Below, piece after piece: positions 13,378 through 18,932 of a stretch of DNA of 21,449 bases. How positions within the stretch are numbered: the first letter of the stretch is position 1; each line of letters opens with the position of its first letter. The position numbers and the translations under genes were made by a program. The notes beneath the pieces were generated by a model that made no database searches, had not been told where the DNA came from, and saw only the letters and a list, made by a program, of their open reading frames with translations. Source of the DNA: a virus; IMG/VR virus record IMGVR_UViG_3300030329_001726, positions 1-21,449 of that record, one strand, 5' to 3'.

Positions 13378-13722
13378 TTAGCCGACCACACTCAATCGAG
13401 GCTTCTCCATGCGCTCCATAAGCTCACGCATCTTGTTAGCCAGTTCTTTGCGTTCATCTTCGTCTTGGTCTTCAAATCTCGCTTGGTTTAACCAAGTTGA
13501 TGGCATTGGAATGAACCGCTCTTCTTGTTCTTCTTCAATCCGCATTTTCCAACGGAACGCCAACGCCGACTCAATCAATTCCTCTGGTGTAGCCTTCGCC
13601 AGAATCTTTACGCCACAAGTCGAGGTCATTTTCCCGCTTCCCGTAATCTCATCAAACGTCGCACGGGCCACCGCTTTTTGTGACTTGCGAGGGTAGGCTT
13701 TCCAGAAATCGTCAAAACTCAT
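13378..13722 (-). CDS. Phage replication-accessory protein (replisome-organizer C-terminal-like)
   Basis: A 114-residue protein starting MSFDDFWKAYPRKSQKAVAR. The FWKAYPRK start, the middle ATPEELIESALAFRWKM and the MPSTWLNQARFED block are typical of the C-terminal part of phage replication-initiation proteins ('F...YP.K..K..A...F' then 'YI..P.TWLNQ..WED'). Here that module stands alone, with no N-terminal winged-helix DNA-binding part, so it could be a helicase-loader or a stand-alone partner protein. The start at 13722 overlaps the preceding stop as ATGA, with AAGGA 8 nt upstream. The C-terminus is a charged helix (RKELANKMRELMERMEKP). Confidence 0.72.
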   Translation of the reverse strand: MSFDDFWKAYPRKSQKAVARATFDEITGSGKMTSTCGVKILAKATPEELIESALAFRWKMRIEEEQEERFIPMPSTWLNQARFEDQDEDERKELANKMRELMERMEKPRLSVVG

Positions 13723-13925
13723 GTCACTGTTCCTTGATAAACCGCTTCGGCTAGGCGTTGGCACTCTGGGCAAGCATCAATGCCGCCAATCTCCCATTCC
13801 TCTTCAACCACAATCGGCAACCATTTCGCTTCATGATAATTATAATAAGTGCCTCTTTCGTGTTCTGCCGTCAGAGTGCGGATTGGGCGGTAAATAATGC
13901 GCTCACCACTACACGTCTGACACAT
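13719..13925 (-). CDS. Small two-CxxC zinc-binding protein
   Basis: A 68-residue protein starting MCQTCSGERIIYRPIRTLTA. C2-x2-C5 and C52-x2-C55 (ACPEC) give one four-cysteine zinc site with a long loop between the pairs. AAGGA lies 8 nt before the ATG. The start overlaps the upstream gene by 17 nt and the stop overlaps the replication-accessory gene as ATGA, so it is co-translated with that gene. Function unknown; a small nucleic-acid-binding partner of the replication gene is possible. Confidence 0.65.
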   Translation of the reverse strand: MCQTCSGERIIYRPIRTLTAEHERGTYYNYHEAKWLPIVVEEEWEIGGIDACPECQRLAEAVYQGTVT

Positions 13926-14070
13926 CGTCTAATTCCTTGACCGCCAAGACTGAGTAATAGCTGTGGTGGCAATTCATCTCTTTAATTTCCCAACCATCAG
14001 CCTTGTAAGATGCTATCGCTTCGTGATCGTCTCGCAGAATCCACTGGCACATTTTAATTTCAGCTTCCAT
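13909..14070 (-). CDS. Small hypothetical protein
   Basis: A 53-residue protein, starting MEAEIKMCQWILRDDHEAIA and ending VLAVKELDDVSDV. It overlaps the NinG-like gene by 11 nt on one side and the zinc protein by 17 nt on the other, which keeps the operon continuous. The layout is helix (DDHEAIASYKADG) then strands (WEIKEM, YYSVLAVKEL), as in several short phage proteins of unknown role. No better start is present. Confidence 0.55.
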   Translation of the reverse strand: MEAEIKMCQWILRDDHEAIASYKADGWEIKEMNCHHSYYSVLAVKELDDVSDV

Positions 14071-14482
14071 ATGGACTCTCAAAATCTATGCGGCCCGTAA
14101 TGCCGTCCGCCCGTTGCATTTCAATCTGCTTTAGGCTGGATTTTAAATTCTGGTAAATGTCTTCTAATTGAGGCTTTGAATACTTGCCGATAGGTTGGCT
14201 CAGTTCCGACAGCCTATCTGAAACGCTGCGGCCCAATTTCTCATCAACCCAACGCCCAAATTCGTGTGGCCTATCCGTGAGATGGCTGTGACACATGGCG
14301 CAGTGAGCCACGGCGTTAATTGGCTCCCAACGTAGGCGGCGATACTTTCTCGATACTATGTGACTACAGTGGAGCCGTTGGCGTTCACCCTCTGGGACAT
14401 AACAACCGCATCTTTCACAAGTCCAGTTCGACCGCTCTCTAACTAGCTGGCTGAATACAGTGTCTCGTTTACACCGTTTCAT
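14060..14482 (-). CDS. HNH-type / NinG(Rap)-like recombination protein
   Basis: About 140 residues from ATG 14482, which overlaps the Cro-like stop as ATGA; the longer frame to 14560 lies inside that gene. Zinc ligands C22/C25 (TCERC) and C61/C64 (CAMC) flank the core LHCSHIVSRKYRRLRWEPIN with H41 and N57, an HNH-like ββα-metal nuclease site. The order C-x2-C ... H ... R-L-R-W ... N ... C-x2-C matches NinG/Rap proteins, which cut recombination intermediates in lambdoid phages. The C-terminus is helical. A role in phage recombination fits the ERF/exonuclease/SSB module on the other side of the switch. A homing-type HNH nuclease is the alternative. Confidence 0.75.
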   Translation of the reverse strand: MKRCKRDTVFSQLVRERSNWTCERCGCYVPEGERQRLHCSHIVSRKYRRLRWEPINAVAHCAMCHSHLTDRPHEFGRWVDEKLGRSVSDRLSELSQPIGKYSKPQLEDIYQNLKSSLKQIEMQRADGITGRIDFESPYGS

Positions 14483-14667
14483 GCCGCCTCTAGGAAATCT
14501 TTGGGAAGCCGCACACGGGCAACCATCGCCATTCGTGCGATTTTGTTCCTGTACTTCCAAGGAATGCCTCGCCGCTTCCAGTTGCTAATATTCTGTGTGG
14601 GCAACCCAAAAGCCTCTGCGACCCGTGCGGTTCCACCAACCTTTTCAATAATAATATCGTGGTTCAT
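14479..14667 (-). CDS. Cro/YdaS-like HTH repressor
   Basis: A 62-residue protein with one helix-turn-helix: IIEKVGGTARVAEAFGLPTQ, then NISNWKRRGIPWKYRNKIA. The pattern 'GG...A..FG....NISNWK.RGIP..Y...IA' is typical of Cro-like and YdaS-type phage regulators. The operator at 14675-14693 ends only 8 nt before the ATG, and no Shine-Dalgarno fits in that gap, so the mRNA is probably nearly leaderless. It would bind the shared operators and open the leftward early operon, whose first gene it is. It is divergent from the XRE gene at 14789. Confidence 0.8.
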   Translation of the reverse strand: MNHDIIIEKVGGTARVAEAFGLPTQNISNWKRRGIPWKYRNKIARMAMVARVRLPKDFLEAA

Positions 14668-14674
14668 AGTTTAT

Positions 14675-14693
14675 GCGTAACAAATTGTAACGC
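14675..14693. promoter_or_regulatory. Operator O1 of the immunity region
   Basis: GCGTAACAAATTGTAACGC is an inverted repeat with eight of nine pairs matched around a central A. It lies 8 nt upstream of the Cro-like start codon. Related copies lie at 14738, 15075 and 15103. Confidence 0.72.
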
Positions 14694-14716
14694 GCAATGC
14701 AACAAGAAAATTGCTA

Positions 14717-14757
14717 TTGACTCAAATCGCCAGATGCCATAAACAGTTTGTTACGCG
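14717..14757 (+). promoter_or_regulatory. Promoter of the XRE repressor gene with operator O2
   Basis: TTGACT (14717-14722), a 17-nt spacer and TAAACA (14740-14745) form a promoter for the rightward XRE gene. The operator copy at 14738-14756 (ending TTTGTTACGC) covers the -10 and start region; it matches the reverse of O1 at 13 of 19 positions, almost all in the right half. The gene's product would thus control its own synthesis. Confidence 0.62.
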
Positions 14758-14788
14758 ACAACAACAAAAGGTAGAAGGGCCGACAGTC

Positions 14789-15055
14789 GTGATAGCCTCT
14801 TTAACTACGATAGAGTACCGTGTCGAAATGGCCGACAAGAAGTTCATGGTAGCGTTTGCAAAACGGCTCACTGCATGCCGTATCGCTGGCGGCTACGAAA
14901 ACGCCGCAGACCTTGCCGCCGCTTTAAATATTCCACCGCATACATATAGGCGATACGAACGGGCTGAAGTACTTCCAGCTTATGACCGCCTTAATGAAAT
15001 AGCTCGACTTACTAAGTCGGACTTTCATTTTCTCGCCACCGGGGAAAATAATTAA
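14789..15055 (+). CDS. XRE-family phage repressor (CI candidate)
   Basis: An 88-residue protein from GTG 14789, with AGAAGG 10 nt upstream; ATG 14828 (MADKKFMVAFAKRLTACRIA) is the alternative and begins at the HTH domain itself. A longer frame from TTG 14711 would begin inside the promoter and is rejected. The domain reads ENAADLAAALNIPPHTYRRY followed by ERAEVLPAYDRLNEIARLT, a standard XRE helix-turn-helix. There is no LexA-like peptidase domain, so induction by RecA-dependent self-cleavage is not expected. It lies between operators O1/O2 and O3/O4 and probably binds all four. Whether it acts as the maintenance repressor or as a second Cro-like factor cannot be decided from sequence. Confidence 0.72.
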   Translation: MIASLTTIEYRVEMADKKFMVAFAKRLTACRIAGGYENAADLAAALNIPPHTYRRYERAEVLPAYDRLNEIARLTKSDFHFLATGENN

Positions 15056-15064
15056 ACTTTTTAT

Positions 15065-15094
15065 TTGACTTCTCGCGTTACAATTTGTTACTGT
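15065..15094 (+). promoter_or_regulatory. Rightward early promoter with operator O3
   Basis: TTGACT (15065-15070) is followed after 18 nt by a weak -10, TACTGT (15089-15094). The operator copy at 15075-15093 matches the reverse complement of O1 at 17 of 19 positions and fills the spacer. This would be the repressor-controlled promoter of the rightward operon that carries the recombination genes. Confidence 0.6.
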
Positions 15095-15102
15095 CTCCTC
15101 AT

Positions 15103-15121
15103 TAGTAACAGATTGTTCCTG
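15103..15121. promoter_or_regulatory. Operator O4 of the immunity region
   Basis: A weaker copy around GTAACAGATTGTTCC, in the same orientation as O1, 9 bp after O3 and just before the GGAGAGAGAG ribosome site of the 15131 gene. Close pairing with O3 suggests cooperative repressor binding. Confidence 0.5.
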
Positions 15122-15130
15122 GAGAGAGAG

Positions 15131-15406
15131 ATGAGTATTGTAGATGGCTGGACTTTAAATAATCACACTACTGCTGAGAACCTCGCAAAAGAGGCAGAAC
15201 ATATTTGTGACCGCCTCGCTGAAATTGCCCTAAAAATTGATTCGCTCACCAATGTATTAAATGCCCAAGACCCTAACGAAGGCAAGTGTTGGGAGATTGA
15301 TGATTTGCGCGGTGACGGCTTAGACGAAGTTCAAAGTTTTTTCGTTAAATCCCGCGATGACATTCGCGAAGTAATCGAGACTTGGACCGAAAGTAACGCA
15401 GCATGA
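15131..15406 (+). CDS. First gene of the rightward early operon, hypothetical
   Basis: A 91-residue acidic protein starting MSIVDGWTLNNHTTAENLAK. GGAGAGAGAG directly before the ATG fixes the start; the frame can be extended upstream from TTG 15065, but that part is promoter and operators. The helices EAEHICDRLAEIALKIDSLTNV suggest a small coiled-coil or all-helical protein. No family recognised. Position directly after a repressor-controlled promoter suggests an early regulator such as an antiterminator, but no arginine-rich RNA-binding motif is seen. Confidence 0.65.
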   Translation: MSIVDGWTLNNHTTAENLAKEAEHICDRLAEIALKIDSLTNVLNAQDPNEGKCWEIDDLRGDGLDEVQSFFVKSRDDIREVIETWTESNAA

Positions 15407-15714
15407 CCCCCGACCTTTTTGAAACTCATCCAGTCCCCGTTGCCGCGTTCGATGGTGCTGACTATGAAGCAAAGTTCGATGCGGAACGGCTCACTGGTCA
15501 GCTTCGCAAAATTTACGATCTTATGAAGGATGGTAATTGGCGGTCCTTGGATGAAATTTCTATGCGAACGGCTGCGCCCCACGCATCGGCGTCAGCGCAA
15601 TTACGCAACCTTAGAAAATTGAAGTTTGGGGGACATACCGTTGATAGGACGCGGGCTGGCGATAGAGAACGAGGATTTTACAAATACAGATTAGTTTTGG
15701 AGACAAACCAATGA
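15403..15714 (+). CDS. Winged-helix phage DNA-binding protein
   Basis: A 103-residue protein. Residues about 28-95 read AERLTGQLRKIYDLMKDGNW, RSLDEISMRTAAPHASASAQ, LRNLRKLKFGGHTVDRTRAG. This is a winged-helix seen often in phage early regions ('L..QLR.I..LM.DG.WRTL.EI...T..P.ASISAQLRDLRK..FGGH.V.R'). The start overlaps the previous stop as ATGA and the end overlaps the next start as ATGA. It may act as a transcription or replication factor; its targets are unknown. The fold call is good. Confidence 0.72.
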   Translation: MTPDLFETHPVPVAAFDGADYEAKFDAERLTGQLRKIYDLMKDGNWRSLDEISMRTAAPHASASAQLRNLRKLKFGGHTVDRTRAGDRERGFYKYRLVLETNQ

Positions 15715-15941
15715 CATATCTTAGAGATTACACTCTTGAACAGAAAGCCGCTGTTAAACGTGAGCTTCACAAAGCCAACCGCTACACTGAACAGGTGTCA
15801 CGAGGCAAAACACCGAAGCCAAGTCTTCTACAAGTACATGAAGACGCCTTTGAGTCAGCTAAGCAGCAAAATATTTATTTGACTGCCAAGCCTTATCAGC
15901 AAGCCGCCGCTGCATACGAAATTGCGGATGAGTTAGCGTGA
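15711..15941 (+). CDS. Small hypothetical protein
   Basis: A 76-residue helical protein starting MTYLRDYTLEQKAAVKRELH, with KPYQQAAAAYEIADELA at the end. It is linked to both neighbours by ATGA/GTGA overlaps, which is the main support for its being translated. No motif recognised. Confidence 0.6.
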   Translation: MTYLRDYTLEQKAAVKRELHKANRYTEQVSRGKTPKPSLLQVHEDAFESAKQQNIYLTAKPYQQAAAAYEIADELA

Positions 15942-16144
15942 CTGAAAACCTTTACCACATTCACGGCCCGTCCATGATGGCCGCTGACATCGTGAACAAA
16001 CTAAATGAGATCAGTGAATTTACTGACCCGCTACCCGATGAGTGCATCGAGTCGCTACGAGTCGCAGGGAAACAAATTCTAATATTGACCAACAGGAGAG
16101 AGAATTATGAGCCAAAAAGTCCAGAAAGTCCAGAAATCGCCTAG
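15938..16144 (+). CDS. Small hypothetical protein overlapping the ERF gene
   Basis: A 68-residue protein read from GTG 15938, overlapping the previous stop as GTGA. It contains HIHGPSMMAADIVNKLNEIS and ESLRVAGKQILILTNRRENY. Its last 38 nt run into the ERF gene, whose ribosome site GGAGAGAGA lies inside it. A short helical protein with a C-terminal strand; function unknown. Coding is supported by coupling rather than by homology. Confidence 0.5.
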   Translation: MTENLYHIHGPSMMAADIVNKLNEISEFTDPLPDECIESLRVAGKQILILTNRRENYEPKSPESPEIA

Positions 16145-16823
16145 CGTTGAACAGAGCAGCGTAGTCACTCCATATAGGTTGATTCAAATAGCCGTTGAGA
16201 AGAACGCCGACCCTGATCAGTTGAATAAACTTCTCGACTTTCAAGAGCGGTGCGAGGCGAAAGATGCACGGATGGCTTTTGAGAAGGCCATTACACAGTT
16301 TCGCCAAGAATGCCCCGCCATCGAAAAAACACGCGAGGGATACGGTTACAATTACGCGGGGCTTGCCGAAAGTTTGGACACTATCAAAGAAGCCCTTGGA
16401 AGCCACGGCCTTAGTGTCCGATGGAACACCGATGCTGATGCTTCGCAGATTGTTGTCACTTGTATTTTAAGCCATGTCGGGGGCCACCAAGAAAAAACAT
16501 CCCTGCCAGCCCCGCCCGACACATCGGGGAAGAAAAACTCAGTGCAAGCTGTCGGGTCTACCGTCAGTTACTTGTCGCGGTACACAATGTTTTCACTTTT
16601 AGGAATAGCCGCGCAAGACCAAGACACGGACGGGGTTCCACCGAATGACCCAGAGTTTATAACCGCCGCCGAAGCCGCTCACCTAGAGAAACTTGCGGAT
16701 CAGGTTGAGGCCAACAAGAAGAAGTTCCTCGCATATTTGAAGGTCGAATCCTTTGCACAGATTCCAGCCGCTCAATACAGCGCAGCCGAATCCGCCCTTA
16801 AAAAGAAGGGAGCCGCAAGATGA
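16107..16823 (+). CDS. erf: ERF-family single-strand annealing protein
   Basis: A 238-residue recombinase. The ERF pattern is clear: RMAFEKAITQFRQECPAIEK (55-74), GYNYAGLAESLDTIKEALGS (80-99), HGLSVRW, LSHVGGHQEKTSLPAPPDTS (121-140), GKKNSVQAVGSTVSYLSRYT (141-160) and FSLLGIAAQDQDTDG (162-176). It anneals complementary single strands and, with the exonuclease and SSB encoded next, makes a Red-like recombination system for genome circularisation or concatemer formation. AGGAGAGAGAATT before ATG 16107 sets the start. The stop overlaps the exonuclease start as ATGATG. Confidence 0.92.
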   Translation: MSQKVQKVQKSPSVEQSSVVTPYRLIQIAVEKNADPDQLNKLLDFQERCEAKDARMAFEKAITQFRQECPAIEKTREGYGYNYAGLAESLDTIKEALGSHGLSVRWNTDADASQIVVTCILSHVGGHQEKTSLPAPPDTSGKKNSVQAVGSTVSYLSRYTMFSLLGIAAQDQDTDGVPPNDPEFITAAEAAHLEKLADQVEANKKKFLAYLKVESFAQIPAAQYSAAESALKKKGAAR

Positions 16824-17440
16824 TGATGCAAGGCTCACCCGAATGGCTCCAAGCAAGGTTGGGTAAAGTAACCGCATCCCGGCTGAGTGATGTTACCGCC
16901 AAAACCAAATCGGGATGGGGCGCAAGCCGGGCGCGGTACATGGGCGAACTAATAGCCGAAACAATGACGGGCGTATCGGCAACCGCCTTCGTCAATTCCG
17001 CAATGCAACATGGGATTGACACAGAACCCCAAGCTGCCGCCGCCTACTCGTTTTATACGGATCATGAATTAGACGAGGTTGGGTTCGTCAACCATCCTAA
17101 AATCAAACACGCTGGTTGTTCACCTGACCGACTCATTGGTAAAGATGGGCTGGTAGAATTTAAATGCCCTCAAACCCACACGCATATTGACACGCTTTTG
17201 GGCGAATCGGTTCCCAAGAAATACATGGAGCAAATGTACTGGCAAATGGCTTGCACTAAGCGCAAGTGGTGCGACTTCGTTTCCTTTGATCCAAGGATGC
17301 CGCCAGAGACACAATTATCTATTCAGCGGATTGAACGGGACAAAGAACGCATCAAGGAATTAGAGGAAATGGTTGTCGATTTCCTTGCCGAAATGAACGA
17401 AAAAATTGACCGCCTGACAAAATTGGAGAAAGCCGCATGA
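16820..17440 (+). CDS. YqaJ/lambda-exonuclease-like recombination nuclease
   Basis: A 206-residue nuclease. [20 protein letters not shown] at 5-24 is the N-terminal YqaJ signature. Active-site residues are visible: E69 ([12 protein letters not shown]), D103 (GCSPDRL) and E113-x-K115 (LVEFKCP), followed by [12 protein letters not shown] at 135-146. This is the PD-(D/E)xK exonuclease that degrades one strand to make 3' tails for the ERF protein. Three successive ATGs start the frame (16820, 16823, 16826), so the exact first residue is uncertain. The C-terminal 40 residues are a charged helix. It is flanked by erf and ssb with 4-nt overlaps. Confidence 0.92.
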   Translation: MMMQGSPEWLQARLGKVTASRLSDVTAKTKSGWGASRARYMGELIAETMTGVSATAFVNSAMQHGIDTEPQAAAAYSFYTDHELDEVGFVNHPKIKHAGCSPDRLIGKDGLVEFKCPQTHTHIDTLLGESVPKKYMEQMYWQMACTKRKWCDFVSFDPRMPPETQLSIQRIERDKERIKELEEMVVDFLAEMNEKIDRLTKLEKAA

Positions 17441-17868
17441 GTGTTAATAAAGTTATTCTAGTGGGAAATTTAGGAAAAGACCCCGAAGTTCGTTTTCTGC
17501 AATCAGGGAAAAAAGTTGCTAACCTTTCGGTTGCTACCTCTGAGAAATGGAAAACGGGTGAGAAAACTGAGTGGCACAAGGTGGTCATCTTTAATGAAAA
17601 GATTGTTGAGGTGGCTGAGAAATTCTTGAAGTCAGGCAGCAAGGTTTATCTTGAGGGCCAGCTTCAAACTCGCAAGTGGGATGATAAAACCGGGAATACC
17701 CGATACACCACAGAAATTGTATTGTCGCCTTACAATTCCACCCTTCAAATGCTGGATAGCCGTTCTAACGCCCCACAAGGCCCCGTTGTTTCGTCCGATG
17801 CACCCAAGCCCCAAGCGGAGCCGCAAGGCGCACCAGTGGGCGAATTAGACGATGAAATCCCGTTCTAG
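17437..17868 (+). CDS. ssb: Single-stranded DNA-binding protein
   Basis: A 143-residue protein. The OB-fold starts [20 protein letters not shown], continues with [20 protein letters not shown] and [15 protein letters not shown], and ends the domain with [17 protein letters not shown] proline/glycine-rich linker leads to the acidic tip DDEIPF, the partner-docking tail that recruits repair and replication proteins. All key parts of a bacterial-type SSB are present. ATG overlaps the exonuclease stop as ATGA. It completes the three-gene recombination module. Confidence 0.95.
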   Translation: MSVNKVILVGNLGKDPEVRFLQSGKKVANLSVATSEKWKTGEKTEWHKVVIFNEKIVEVAEKFLKSGSKVYLEGQLQTRKWDDKTGNTRYTTEIVLSPYNSTLQMLDSRSNAPQGPVVSSDAPKPQAEPQGAPVGELDDEIPF

Positions 17869-17877
17869 GACCGCAAA

Positions 17878-18195
17878 ATGGACATAGATAAAGCAAGCGA
17901 TAACGCATTAGAAAAAGCGGTCAAAGCTGCCGAATTGGATGGGGCTGCGCGGATGCTGGAAGAAATGAAAAAGATTCTTTTGTCCGAACTGGCTAACCAA
18001 TCTGGCGAAAGTAGCGTTGCCGCAGCGGTACACTGGGCGCAAAAACATGAAAAGTTTAAAACGCATATTACCGAAATGGTGACGGCCAGAACCGCAGCTA
18101 ATATTGCCAAGGCCGAATGGGAAGCTACCCAAATGCGGTTTGAGGCATGGCGAACAAAACAAGCAACCCACAGAGCAGAGATAAATTTACGATGA
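17878..18195 (+). CDS. Conserved phage protein of the recombination operon
   Basis: A 105-residue, almost wholly helical protein: AELDGAARMLEEMKKILLSE, then HWAQKHEKFKTHI and a charged end with MRFEAWRTKQATHRAEINLR. The MRFEAWRT.QA..RAE ending is found in similar small phage proteins near erf/recT genes, where no function is known. It starts 9 nt after ssb. No cysteines or membrane segment; a coiled-coil partner of the recombinase is plausible but unproven. Confidence 0.65.
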   Translation: MDIDKASDNALEKAVKAAELDGAARMLEEMKKILLSELANQSGESSVAAAVHWAQKHEKFKTHITEMVTARTAANIAKAEWEATQMRFEAWRTKQATHRAEINLR

Positions 18196-18389
18196 CGAAC
18201 TGGGGGAAAATTATAAGGGAGTGCAGAGAAGATGCTGGCATGTCGCAAGAGGAAGCTGCGAACGCCGCTGGCCTATCACCGACATGGTTGGGATCACTTG
18301 AACGAGGAAACCAACGTAATCCGACAGTTCATAGACTTGAGCGAATCCTTGATGTCTACGGTTATGATTTGGAAGCGATACAGCGGTGA
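18192..18389 (+). CDS. XRE-family HTH regulator
   Basis: A 65-residue protein from ATG 18192, overlapping the previous stop as ATGA. The whole protein is one helix-turn-helix: IIRECREDAGMSQEEAANAA, GLSPTWLGSLERGNQRNPTV, HRLERILDVYGYDLEAI. It matches classic Cro/C1-type DNA-binding domains. It is the third HTH gene in the window and lies at the end of the rightward operon, before the integration genes, so it may control excisionase and integrase or the island promoters at 2044 and 20111. Targets are not visible from the sequence. Confidence 0.82.
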   Translation: MTNWGKIIRECREDAGMSQEEAANAAGLSPTWLGSLERGNQRNPTVHRLERILDVYGYDLEAIQR

Positions 18390-18520
18390 AGTGGCTATTG
18401 CGATTGCTGCAATGGTTTCGGGGCTACCGACAAGTTCGCCCACAACACACGCCTAAAACACCCCACAAGGTTGGGATGCCCGGGCGCACTAGGAAAGAAC
18501 GAGGGGCTGGAATGCAATGA
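18386..18520 (+). CDS. Possible small basic protein, GTG start
   Basis: A 44-residue frame read from GTG 18386, overlapping the XRE stop as GTGA, as many neighbours do. The product starts MKWLLRLLQWFRGYRQVRPQ, an amphipathic aromatic/basic segment, then runs basic to RTRKERGAGMQ. Only the overlap and the lack of a better frame support it; the ribosome site is weak. Confidence 0.35.
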   Translation: MKWLLRLLQWFRGYRQVRPQHTPKTPHKVGMPGRTRKERGAGMQ

Positions 18521-18541
18521 ATTTAGAAAAGGAGTTAAGTG

Positions 18542-18631
18542 ATGTTTCCTACTTTATTGGAAGCCCTCGCCTCAACAGCCCTCTTATATAGCGGCTATGT
18601 TGTTATTGAGTTAATTGGAATCGTGATGTGA
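18542..18631 (+). CDS. Possible tiny membrane peptide
   Basis: A 29-residue frame with AAAAGGAGTTAAGTG before the ATG, a good Shine-Dalgarno at 7 nt. The product, starting MFPTLLEALASTALLYSGYV, is hydrophobic from end to end and could span the membrane once. A second tiny hydrophobic frame occurs at 20910. Such peptides can be real in phages (toxin-like or membrane-associated), but chance cannot be excluded. Confidence 0.35.
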   Translation: MFPTLLEALASTALLYSGYVVIELIGIVM

Positions 18632-18635
18632 TTAA

Positions 18636-18705
18636 GAGTGCGTCACAATCCCGTGGTCGGGCCTCTCTCTCTTCTACCCGGCGAGTCGGAAACGGCTCCG
18701 CACTC
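18636..18705 (+). promoter_or_regulatory. Structured RNA leader candidate upstream of excisionase (three-way junction)
   Basis: GAGTGCG (18636-18642) pairs perfectly with CGCACTC (18699-18705) as a closing helix. Inside, CCCG-TGGT-CGGG (18650-18661) is one hairpin and GAGTCG-GAAA-CGGCTC (18683-18698) is a second with a GNRA tetraloop. CGGG can pair instead with CCCG at 18677-18680, giving exclusive folds. CCTCTCTCTCTTC between the hairpins is complementary to the GGAGAGAGA leader used by other genes here. The excisionase ATG lies 5 nt after the closing helix and lacks its own ribosome site. Confidence 0.5.
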
Positions 18706-18710
18706 ACCTC

Positions 18711-18932
18711 ATGAAAAGTCTCCCTTTATCCGAACTTCCCCATTGGCCTCGCTTAATGAAGCGGCCCGTAGCCGCCGCATATTTAGGAATCTCACCGAAT
18801 ACGTTTGACCGCCATATCGCCGTTGAACCCCTGCCATTACAGAATGGTAATGTAGTTTACGACAAGAAAGACCTTGATGCTTTCGTTGACTCCCGCAAGA
18901 GTAACAACGGAAGCGAGTGGGATGAGGGTTAG
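18711..18932 (+). CDS. xis: Excisionase-like HTH protein (Xis/AlpA type)
   Basis: A 73-residue protein. Residues 13-65 read PRLMKRPVAAAYLGISPNTF then DRHIAVEPLPLQNGNVVYDK and KDLDAFVDSRK, the winged-helix pattern of excisionases and AlpA regulators ('L....AA.YLG.S..TF.R...PLP....VY...DLDA..D'). The integrase starts inside its last codons (18922). Excisionase binds the attP arm and directs the integrase toward excision. It may also repress integrase. No Shine-Dalgarno lies before the ATG, and the RNA fold described at 18636 ends directly upstream. MKRPVAA, 15 codons in, is a possible shorter start. Confidence 0.75.
   Translation: MKSLPLSELPHWPRLMKRPVAAAYLGISPNTFDRHIAVEPLPLQNGNVVYDKKDLDAFVDSRKSNNGSEWDEG

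Noticed and set aside
14711-14827. Upstream extension of the XRE gene from TTG 14711
   Set aside because: It overlaps the -35, -10 and operator O2, so the transcript would start inside it.
15065-15130. Upstream extension of the 15131 gene from TTG 15065
   Set aside because: The segment is the -35 and operators O3/O4; the GGAGAGAGAG site points to ATG 15131.
18517-18591. 24-codon frame MNLEKELSDV... overlapping the 18520 stop as ATGA
   Set aside because: Very short, no conserved motif, and it overlaps the better supported 18542 frame; kept only as a possible coupling peptide.
18636-18705. Possible tRNA gene (7-bp acceptor-like helix, about 70 nt)
   Set aside because: Ends pair like an acceptor stem, but there is no T-loop (TTCRA), no D-arm and no 5+7+5 anticodon arm on either strand. 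It fits a three-way junction better.
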